Below the pieces are notes generated by a model. That model was not told where the DNA came from. It ran no database searches and saw nothing but the letters and a program-made list of their open reading frames with translations. A program made the position numbers and the translations under genes. A DNA stretch of 9,044 nucleotides from Thermus_A sp040290245. Its GTDB lineage: Bacteria > Deinococcota > Deinococci > Deinococcales > Thermaceae. This document shows, one piece after another, positions 1 to 5,074 of the stretch (positions are counted from its first letter, which is position 1; every line of letters begins with the position of its first letter). The DNA lies in contig NZ_PSMQ01000063.1 of assembly GCF_040290245.1 (NCBI RefSeq), positions 1 through 9,044 of the forward strand. The letters run 5' to 3'.

Positions 1-952
1 AGCTTCCCCTCAAGGAGGGGTTTGTGCGGGAGAGCCTGGAGCGGATCGCCCGCCTCGAGGCCCCCCTGCACCCCATCCACCCCTCCTTTAGGCCCTTGGC
101 CTACCGGGCGGCCCCAGTACGCCCTCCACCCCTTAGGGGGCCTAGCCTACCGCAGACCGGGAAGCTATAGAGCCCCTTCAGGAGGCCTTCCGGCTCCTCT
201 CCTTCTGGCCCTTAGGGGTGGAGGAGGTGGCCCTTAGAGGCAGCCTCCACGAGGGCAAGGCCCTTTTGGGCCCGATTGGGGGTGACCCTAGGGCGCTTAG
301 GCGCACGGCCCAAGCCCTGGTAAGGGAAGGGCTGGAAGGGGTGGTCTGGGCCGAGCCCCACCCCAGGGGGCGGTTCCGGGGCCGGGTGGTCCCCCTGGCC
401 GGCCGGACGGAGCTTCTGGAGGCCTTCGGAGGCATTTTGGCCTCGGTCAGCGTCCAGAGCTTCGCCCAGGTCAACCCTCCGGCAGCAGGGGCGCTCTTCC
501 AAGAAGCCAAGGCCCTTGCGGGCAAGGGCAGGCGGGCTTTGGAACTCTACGCCGGCAGCGGCGTTCTTTCCCTCTTTCTGGCCGAGGCCTTTCAAGAAGT
601 CGTGGCGATAGAGATCAGCAAAGACGCCATCCGAAGGGGGGAAAGGGACAGGGTGCGGCTGGGGGTGGAAAACCTCCGCTTCCACCGGGGGGATGTCCGG
701 GAGGCGGCCCCCTTTGGGGCCTTTGACCTGGTGGCGGTGGACCCTCCCCGCTCAGGGCTTTCCCAGGAGGTTTTGAACTACCTTCTTTCCACACGCCCCG
801 AGCGCATCCTCTACATCGCCTGCGACCCCGCCACCTGGGCCCGGGATGTGGGAAGGCTCGTCCAAGAGGGGTACCGGCTGGACTTCGTCCGGCCCTACGA
901 CTTCTTCCCCTTCACCCACCACGTGGAGATCCTCTCCCTCCTCCTGGCCTAG
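1..952 (+). pseudogene. TrmA/RlmD-family 23S rRNA (uracil-5-)-methyltransferase, 5' end off the window, frameshifted
   Basis: This is a SAM-dependent RNA m5U methyltransferase. The intact part (open in one frame from about 146 to the TAG at 950-952) holds QVNP, the SAM loop LYAGSG, DPPRSG, the nucleophile-cysteine motif YIACDP (SCNP in E. coli RlmD) and the C-terminal HHVE with the presumed general base. Upstream, family-like sequence runs through three frames. Residues like PLKEGFVRESLERIARLEAP lie in frame 3 (1 to about 113), QYALHPLGGLAYRRPGS in frame 1 (about 115-165), and the rest in frame 2. The first switch sits at the C4 run 112-115. At the second, about ten residues seem missing compared with E. 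coli RlmD as I remember it, so a real deletion is possible. An rRNA target is inferred, because Thermus is known to make tRNA m5U54 with the unrelated TrmFO. A shortened product starting at GTG 218 would keep the catalytic domain but lack most of the N-terminal region. Confidence 0.8.
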
Positions 953-953
953 G

Positions 954-982
954 TTGCAGCCAACGCCCCCTCCGCCTAGCAT
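954..982 (+). promoter_or_regulatory. Putative promoter of the hisF leader ORF
   Basis: TTGCAG (954-959) and TAGCAT (977-982) are separated by exactly 17 nt. They match the -35 consensus at three positions and the -10 consensus at four. The -10 box ends 6 nt before the ATG at 989, so transcription would start at or next to that ATG and give a leaderless mRNA. The promoter begins directly after the stop codon of the upstream methyltransferase gene, which fits a new transcription unit for hisF-hisIE. The -35 match is weak; spacing and position are the main support. Confidence 0.5.
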
Positions 983-988
983 AAGGAC

Positions 989-1048
989 ATGAGGGTCTAT
1001 CCGAGGCTTCAAGCCTCTCTCAAGCCCCCCCCTCTTCCTCTGCCATGA
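989..1048 (+). CDS. Putative 19-residue proline-rich leader peptide upstream of hisF
   Basis: The ORF reads MRVYPRLQASLKPPPLPLP and stops at TGA 1046-1048. The stop overlaps the hisF start as ATGA (1045-1048), the usual arrangement for translational coupling. Its ATG lies 6 nt after the -10 box TAGCAT, so it could be translated from a leaderless mRNA; AAGGA is present but only 1 nt from the ATG, too close for a normal ribosome site. Six of nineteen residues are proline, including a PPP run, which in bacteria generally slows ribosomes and needs EF-P. It has no histidine codon, so it does not look like a classical his attenuator. hisF itself has only pyrimidines where a Shine-Dalgarno site should be, so reinitiation from this ORF is a reasonable way to translate it. 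The reading frame depends on the length of a C8 tract (1025-1032). A chance ORF is the main alternative. Confidence 0.45.
   Translation: MRVYPRLQASLKPPPLPLP
1003..1017 (+). promoter_or_regulatory. Small hairpin inside the hisF leader
   Basis: GAGGCT-TCA-AGCCTC is a perfect 6-bp stem with a 3-nt loop, lying within the leader ORF about 28 nt before hisF. The following stretch is C/T-rich without a clean T run, so it is not a convincing intrinsic terminator. A ribosome on the leader ORF would melt it. A regulatory role is only inferred. Confidence 0.3.
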
Positions 1049-1815
1049 GCCTGGCCAAGCGCATCATCCCCTGCCTGGATGTCCACCAAGGACGGGTGGT
1101 CAAGGGGGTGAACTTCGTCAATCTAAAAGACGCCGGCGACCCCCTCCTGGCCGCCCAGGCCTATGACCAGGCTGGGGCGGACGAGCTGGTCTTTCTAGAC
1201 ATCTCCGCCACCCATGAGGAGCGGGCCATCCTTCTGGACGTGGTGGCCCAGGTGGCGGAACGGGTCTTCATCCCCCTGACCGTGGGCGGGGGGGTGCGAG
1301 GCCTGGAGGATGCGCGAAGGCTCCTTTTGGCCGGAGCGGACAAGGTGAGTGTGAACTCGGCGGCCGTGAAGAGGCCTGAGCTCATCGCAGAACTCGCGGA
1401 CCATTTCGGAAGCCAGGCGGTGGTCCTGGCCATAGACGCCCGCTGGACCAAGGACTTTCCTGAGGTCTACGTTGCGGGAGGGCGGCTGGCCACGGGCAAA
1501 CACGCGGTGGAGTGGGCCCTGGAGGGGACAAGGCTCGGCGCGGGCGAGATCCTCCTCACCAGCATGGATAAGGACGGGACCAAGGACGGGTATGACCTTA
1601 GGCTCATCCAGGAGGTGGCCCAATCGGTCGGGGTTCCGGTCATCGCCTCGGGGGGCGCGGGGCGGATGGAGCACTTCCTGGAAGTCTTCCAAGTAGGTGC
1701 GGACGCGGCCTTGGCCGCGAGCGTCTTCCACTTCGGCGAGATCCCCCTACCCAAGCTAAAGGCTTTTCTCAAGGAAAAGGGGGTTCTGGTGCGGGAGGTG
1801 TGGGCATGGACCTAG
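1045..1815 (+). CDS. hisF: Imidazole glycerol phosphate synthase cyclase subunit HisF
   Basis: HisF takes the ammonia made by the glutaminase HisH and converts PRFAR to imidazole glycerol phosphate and AICAR, linking histidine and purine synthesis in the cytoplasm. The 256-residue protein has the full (beta/alpha)8 barrel. It opens with LAKRIIPCLDV, giving catalytic Asp12, and has the second catalytic Asp131 in AIDARW (Asp11 and Asp130 in the Thermotoga enzyme). Phosphate-binding loops are GGG at 81-83 and SGG at 202-204. The start at 1045 is fixed by the conserved N-terminus, although the preceding 20 nt are almost all pyrimidine and offer no Shine-Dalgarno site; the start overlaps the stop of a short leader ORF. 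No hisH lies nearby in the window. hisIE follows with a 10-nt overlap, so the two are surely cotranscribed. Confidence 0.97.
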   Translation: MSLAKRIIPCLDVHQGRVVKGVNFVNLKDAGDPLLAAQAYDQAGADELVFLDISATHEERAILLDVVAQVAERVFIPLTVGGGVRGLEDARRLLLAGADKVSVNSAAVKRPELIAELADHFGSQAVVLAIDARWTKDFPEVYVAGGRLATGKHAVEWALEGTRLGAGEILLTSMDKDGTKDGYDLRLIQEVAQSVGVPVIASGGAGRMEHFLEVFQVGADAALAASVFHFGEIPLPKLKAFLKEKGVLVREVWAWT

Positions 1816-2429
1816 ACGCGGTGCGCTTTGACGAAAACGGCCTCGTGCCTGTGGTGGTCCAAGACGCAAGGACCGGGGAAGTCCTCACCCTGGCCTACGC
1901 CAACCGAGAAGCCCTGGAGGAAACCTTAAAGACCAAGCGGAGCACGTTTTTTAGTCGGAGCCGAGGCAGGCTTTGGCGAAAGGGAGAGACGAGCGGGCAT
2001 GACCAGGAGGTTTTGGAAGTGGCCCTGGACTGCGACCGGGATGCCGTGCTCTACAAGGTCATCCCTCACGGCCCTGCCTGCCACACAGGGGCCAGGACCT
2101 GTTTCCATCATCCCGTCACCGGGCCCGCTCCCCTGAGGCTTGGAGAGATTTTGGAAAAAGTCTATTCAACAATTCTGGAACGCATCCATACCCTTCCCGA
2201 GGGCTCCTACGTGGCCCGGCTTCACCAGGAAGGACTGGACCGAATCCTGAAGAAGGTGGCGGAAGAAGCCGGAGAGGTTCTTCTAGCAGCCAAAAACCGA
2301 AACAAGGAGGAACTTCTCTGGGAAAGCGCCGACCTCCTCTTCCACCTCCTATTGACCCTGGCGGAAGCGGGCCTCTCCCCCTTGGACCTGGCCGAGACCC
2401 TGAAGGCCCGCCACCGCCCCACCCCTTAG
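1806..2429 (+). CDS. hisIE: Bifunctional phosphoribosyl-AMP cyclohydrolase / phosphoribosyl-ATP pyrophosphatase HisIE
   Basis: HisIE carries out steps 2 and 3 of histidine synthesis: the C-terminal HisE domain hydrolyses phosphoribosyl-ATP to phosphoribosyl-AMP, and the N-terminal HisI domain opens the adenine ring. HisI spans about residues 1-108, with DCDRD (75-79; Mg2+ aspartates and Cys76) and the zinc cysteines Cys92 and Cys99 in ACHTGARTC. HisE spans about 113-207, with the EEAGE motif (153-157) and WESAD further on. ATG 1806 was chosen because GGAGGTG at 1794-1800 lies a normal 5 nt upstream; GTG 1800, two codons earlier, falls inside that site. The start overlaps the hisF end by 10 nt. 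The domain junction (2148-2180) is oddly AT-rich. The stop shares four bases with the stop of the opposing small gene. Confidence 0.96.
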   Translation: MDLDAVRFDENGLVPVVVQDARTGEVLTLAYANREALEETLKTKRSTFFSRSRGRLWRKGETSGHDQEVLEVALDCDRDAVLYKVIPHGPACHTGARTCFHHPVTGPAPLRLGEILEKVYSTILERIHTLPEGSYVARLHQEGLDRILKKVAEEAGEVLLAAKNRNKEELLWESADLLFHLLLTLAEAGLSPLDLAETLKARHRPTP

Positions 2430-2629
2430 CGCCGCTGCCGGAAGACCCCCCGCCGGGGGTCAAAGGGACACCGCCCCAAGCCCAGACGAACACAGTGCCG
2501 CCTGGCTCGAGCCACCTCTTGCGCAAGGGGGAATGGAAGACCGCAAGTGGGGCAGGAAGCCTTCCGGGTTCGCCTAAGCCAAAAGAGGACCACACCCCCT
2601 GCAAAGACCAGGGCCAGGACCAGCGTCAT
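2426..2629 (-). CDS. Small membrane-anchored zinc-ribbon-like protein, function unknown
   Basis: I do not recognise a family. The 67-residue protein has one hydrophobic segment (residues 2-18, ending in FWL) followed by the basic RRTRK. By the positive-inside rule this puts the C-terminal part in the cytoplasm. That part carries four cysteines (26, 29, 46, 54) as CPTCG and two single Cys, plus His45, a spacing suited to one zinc ion, and is rich in arginine. Support for a real gene is positional: it exactly fills the gap between hisIE and glpX, starts by the divergent promoter (-10 box TATACT on this strand, 11 nt before the ATG), and its TAA overlaps the hisIE TAG by four bases. There is no clear Shine-Dalgarno site. 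A spurious ORF cannot be excluded. Confidence 0.55.
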   Translation of the reverse strand: MTLVLALVFAGGVVLFWLRRTRKASCPTCGLPFPLAQEVARARRHCVRLGLGRCPFDPRRGVFRQRR

Positions 2630-2638
2630 CCCGGCTGC

Positions 2639-2662
2639 AGAGTATACTCTTTTCCATGGAAA
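2639..2662. promoter_or_regulatory. Bidirectional start-proximal promoter made of two abutting 12-bp palindromes
   Basis: AGAGTATACTCT (2639-2650) and TTTCCATGGAAA (2651-2662) are both perfect palindromes and touch each other. The first contains a -10 box TATACT on each strand (2643-2648 for glpX, 2646-2641 for the opposite gene). On the plus strand the box ends 7 nt before the glpX ATG at 2656, so the glpX mRNA should be leaderless; no Shine-Dalgarno site is present. On the minus strand the ATG follows 11 nt after the box. No good -35 box is visible on either strand. The second palindrome is centred on the glpX start codon and could be an operator, but that is a guess. Confidence 0.6.
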
Positions 2663-3623
2663 TTGAGCGCCGACTTGTGCTCGAGGTCGTCCGGGTTACG
2701 GAACAGGCCGCTTTGGCCGCAAGCCGCCTGGCGGGCAAGGGGGATAAGGAGGCCGTGGACCGGGCGGGCACCGAGGCCATGCGCCGGGTTTTGAACGAAC
2801 TCCCCATCCGGGGCCGGGTGGTCATCGGCGAGGGGGAGATGGACGAGGCCCCCATGCTGTACATCGGGGAGGAACTCGGCCAAGGCGGGGTGGAGGTGGA
2901 CATCGCTGTGGACCCCGTAGAGGGAACGACCACCACGGCCAAGGGCCTGCCCAATGCGGTTACGGTCATCGCCATCAGCGAGCGGGGCGGGCTTTTTCAT
3001 GCGCCCGACATGTATATGGAAAAACTCATCGTCCCCCCCCGGCGGCGGGCCTGGTGGACCTCACCTGGCCCGTCTCGGCCAACCTCAAGGCCCTTGCTCT
3101 GGCCCTCCAGCGATCGGTGGAGGACCTCCTGGTGGTGGTTCTAGACCGCCCCCGTCACCAACGGCTCATCCAGGAGATCCGGGAGGCGGGGGCCCGGGTT
3201 AAGCTCATCACGGACGGAGACGTGATCGCAGCTTTAGCCGCCGCGGTCCGGGGAACGGGGGTGCACGCGGTCATGGGCATCGGCGGAGCGCCGGAAGGGG
3301 TTTTGGCCGCCGCGGCCCTAAAATGCCTGGGTGGGGAGATCCAGGCCCGCTTCACCCCACAGAACGAGGAGGAACGGGCCCGCCTCAAGGCCATGGGAGG
3401 GGACGAGAACCGCATCTACCGCACGGAGGACCTCGCCCCAGGGAAGGAGATCGTCTTTGCCACCACGGGCATCACAGATGGGGACATCCTCCAAGGGGTA
3501 CGGTTCTTCGGCGGCGGAGCCAGGACCCACTCCGTGGTCATGGGGTACGCCACCCGGGTGGTGCGTTTTATAGATTCAATTCATCTTTTTGAGACCGGGG
3601 CCCGGGTCACCATCCGGGTCTAA
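2656..3623 (+). CDS. glpX: Class II fructose-1,6-bisphosphatase GlpX, interrupted by one frameshift
   Basis: GlpX hydrolyses fructose-1,6-bisphosphate to fructose-6-phosphate, the committed step of gluconeogenesis. The first part has the metal and substrate motifs GKGD (27-30), GEGEMDEAPML (58-68) and DIAVDPVEGT (82-91). The second part has LDRPRH, DGDV, GIGGAPEGV, ATGITDGD and the C-terminal SIHL, all as in E. coli GlpX. The frame changes between about 3033 and 3053. Adding one C to the C8 tract at 3033-3040 would restore a continuous 322-residue protein reading VPPPAAGLVDLTW. No other lesion is present, which favours a sequencing slip or slippage-tolerant expression over decay. The ATG is 7 nt after a -10 box, so leaderless translation is likely. 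Codons 3564-3590 all end in A or T, unlike the rest of the gene. The stop overlaps the opposing gene's stop by four bases. Confidence 0.93.
3033..3040 (+). other. C8 tract at the glpX frameshift
   Basis: Eight consecutive C residues lie exactly where glpX leaves its reading frame. A ninth C restores family-like sequence on both sides. A sequencing or assembly deletion is the simplest cause. Thermus is known for transcriptional slippage at an A run in dnaX, so slippage here is possible but unproven. Confidence 0.6.
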
Positions 3624-4054
3624 AACCCCACCAAGACCCCAAGCGCCCCGCCCAGGCCAAAGGCCTGAGCACCCGGGAAGTAGGTGGGGTGGAGCTCCAA
3701 AAAGAACCCCACGGGAAGGAGGGGAAGGCCCAGGTTCAGCCAGGTTCCGAGAACCCCCCGCACCCCGGCCTGGCCCGTAGCCCCCAAGGCCAAAGCGTTC
3801 CCCGTGCCGTAAAACCCCCCCAGGCCCAGGTAGAGGTCGGTGAGGGGCACCTTCGCGAGGAAATCGGCGCCGAGGCCCGCCACCACGCCCCCTGCATACC
3901 CCAAGGCGGCATAGGCCCGCCCATCCAGAACCGCGGGAACTAGGCTGAACCGCGCCCCAAGGGAAAGCCCATACGGGCTTCCCAGACTTGCCTCGAGCCC
4001 CTGAGCCAAGCCGAGTCCCAAGACCAAGACCAAAAGGAACACCCAGTTACGCAT
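3620..4054 (-). CDS. Secreted small protein, possible outer-membrane beta-barrel, function unknown
   Basis: The 144-residue protein starts MRNWVFLLVLVLGLGLAQG, a typical signal peptide with a short basic n-region, a leucine/valine core and a likely cleavage after AQG or nearby. The mature part is rich in Gly, Ala, Leu and Tyr, with alternating hydrophobic stretches and turns (LYLGLGGFYGTG, GFFLELHPTYF), and it ends in a C-terminal phenylalanine. Those traits resemble small Gram-negative-type outer-membrane barrels; Thermus does have an outer membrane. There are no cysteines and no lipobox. ATG 4054 was chosen over upstream starts because it begins the signal peptide, follows AGGGGGTG at good spacing, and overlaps the previous gene's end by 8 nt (ATGCGTAA). 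The stop overlaps the glpX stop. I cannot name a family. Confidence 0.7.
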   Translation of the reverse strand: MRNWVFLLVLVLGLGLAQGLEASLGSPYGLSLGARFSLVPAVLDGRAYAALGYAGGVVAGLGADFLAKVPLTDLYLGLGGFYGTGNALALGATGQAGVRGVLGTWLNLGLPLLPVGFFLELHPTYFPGAQAFGLGGALGVLVGF

Positions 4055-4355
4055 CCTGCACCCCCTGCAAAAGCTCCTCCAAGGAGGCCATCTTGGCCTG
4101 ATGCGCCCCAGGAGCGTAGTCCACAAGGACCTCCTCCACCCCTAGGCGCCTCAAGGCCAGAAGAAAGGCCTCCTTCAAGGGCCAGCCCTCCAGGGCCATG
4201 ACCTCCATCCCGAGCCCTGGGTGGGCCTGGAGGAAGGCTTCGGCTCCTTCCCGCTTCGTCCAGAAGGCGGAAAGCCTCCGGCCCAAGGACTCCAGGACCA
4301 GATGCTCCCCCGGCTCTCCCAGGAGGACGAACCAGGTGCCCGAAAGCCCGCCCAC
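4047..4355 (-). CDS. Conserved-looking 102-residue cytoplasmic protein, function unknown
   Basis: The product starts MGGLSGTWFVLLGEPGEHLV and alternates predicted strands and helices without signal peptide or membrane segment. Visible pieces are a basic loop TKREGAEAFLQAHP, a helix WPLKEAFLLALRRLG, and VEEVLVDYAPG before a helix ending in EELLQGV. It looks like a small compact alpha/beta domain. Its size and apparent Thermus setting remind me of DUF3234-type proteins, but I cannot confirm that. The GTG start is supported by a perfect TATTAT -10 box 6 nt upstream, implying a leaderless message. It overlaps the downstream secreted-protein gene by 8 nt, so the two are translationally coupled. 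It is divergent from tlyA and shares its promoter core. Confidence 0.7.
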   Translation of the reverse strand: MGGLSGTWFVLLGEPGEHLVLESLGRRLSAFWTKREGAEAFLQAHPGLGMEVMALEGWPLKEAFLLALRRLGVEEVLVDYAPGAHQAKMASLEELLQGVQDA

Positions 4356-4360
4356 GGGTT

Positions 4361-4367
4361 CATAATA
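4361..4367. promoter_or_regulatory. Overlapping divergent -10 boxes for tlyA and the opposite operon
   Basis: Seven bases, CATAATA, hold a plus-strand -10 box CATAAT (4361-4366) and a minus-strand box TATTAT (4367-4362). Each ends exactly 6 nt before a GTG start: tlyA at 4373 and the 102-residue gene at 4355. Neither gene has a Shine-Dalgarno site, so both mRNAs should be leaderless. No convincing -35 box is visible. The starts are only 17 nt apart, so two polymerases cannot bind together. Confidence 0.6.
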
Positions 4368-4372
4368 CGTCT

Positions 4373-5074
4373 GTGCGGCTGGACCTGCACCTCGTGGAGA
4401 GGGGCCTGGTGGCCACGCGCGCCAAGGCCCAGGACCTGATCCGGCAAGGCCGGGTCCGGGTCAATGGGAGGGTTGTCCTTAGACCCGCCCTTCAGGTGAG
4501 CCCTTCGGACCGGGTGGAGGTGGACGCCGAGCCCTACGTGGGCCGTGGAGCGTACAAGCTGTTGGGTGCCCTGGAGGCCTTTCCCATTGCGGTGGAAAAC
4601 CGGGTAGCCGCCGACCTCGGAGCCAGCACCGGGGGGTTCACCCAGGTCCTTTTGGAACGAGGCGCGCAAAGGGTCTACGCGGTGGATGTGGGCCGAGGCC
4701 AGCTCCACCCCTCCTTGCGTCAGGATCCCCGGGTGGTGAGCCTGGAGGGGCAGGACGCCAGAACCCTCCTTCTTCCCCCCGTGGACCTCGTGGTCATGGA
4801 TGTCTCCTTTATCTCCTCCACCTTGCTCCTTCCAAAGGTCTGGGAGCTTTTAAAGCCTCAAGGAGAGGCCTTGGTTCTGGTCAAGCCCCAGTTTGAACTC
4901 GGCCCTGGGGTGCACAAAGGGGTGGTGCAAAGGGAAAGCCTCAGGCAGGTCGCTTTGGGAAAGGTGAGGGAAAAGGCAAAGGAGATCGGCTTCCAGGTCT
5001 TGGGCGAAAGGGAAAGCCCCCTGCCAGGCAAGGAGGGGAACCGGGAGATCTGGCTTTACCTCAGGCGCCCTTGA
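4373..5074 (+). CDS. tlyA: TlyA family 2'-O-ribose rRNA methyltransferase
   Basis: TlyA enzymes methylate the ribose 2'-O of a cytidine in 23S rRNA (C1920), and in some species also C1409 of 16S rRNA; older databases call them hemolysins. Residues 1 to about 60 form an S4 RNA-binding domain (RLDLHLVERG, LIRQGRVRVNG). The rest is an FtsJ-type fold with the SAM loop AADLGASTGGFT (79-90). The catalytic tetrad is complete: Lys62 in GAYKL, Asp143 in VMDVSF, Lys171 in VKPQFE and Glu225 in REIWLY. At 233 residues it is closer to the short TlyA-I type, known to modify only 23S rRNA; that assignment is inferred. GTG 4373 gives the conserved N-terminus and lies 6 nt after a -10 box. The last 14 nt overlap the end of asd on the other strand. 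Confidence 0.93.
   Translation: MRLDLHLVERGLVATRAKAQDLIRQGRVRVNGRVVLRPALQVSPSDRVEVDAEPYVGRGAYKLLGALEAFPIAVENRVAADLGASTGGFTQVLLERGAQRVYAVDVGRGQLHPSLRQDPRVVSLEGQDARTLLLPPVDLVVMDVSFISSTLLLPKVWELLKPQGEALVLVKPQFELGPGVHKGVVQRESLRQVALGKVREKAKEIGFQVLGERESPLPGKEGNREIWLYLRRP

Noticed and set aside
1003..1040. Rho-independent terminator after the methyltransferase gene
   Set aside because: The hairpin is small and followed by mixed C/T without a T run; it also lies inside the leader ORF downstream of the likely hisF promoter.
1800..1805. GTG 1800 as the hisIE start
   Set aside because: It lies within the GGAGGTG ribosome site itself; ATG 1806 has correct spacing.
3571..3590. Intrinsic terminator inside the glpX end (AGAT...ATCT followed by T5)
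   Set aside because: The stem is only four weak pairs and lies within coding sequence; recorded instead as part of the AT-ending codon run.
4055..4126. 24-residue extension of the secreted protein gene upstream of 4054
   Set aside because: It would bury the signal peptide and overlaps the coding end of the upstream gene in another frame.
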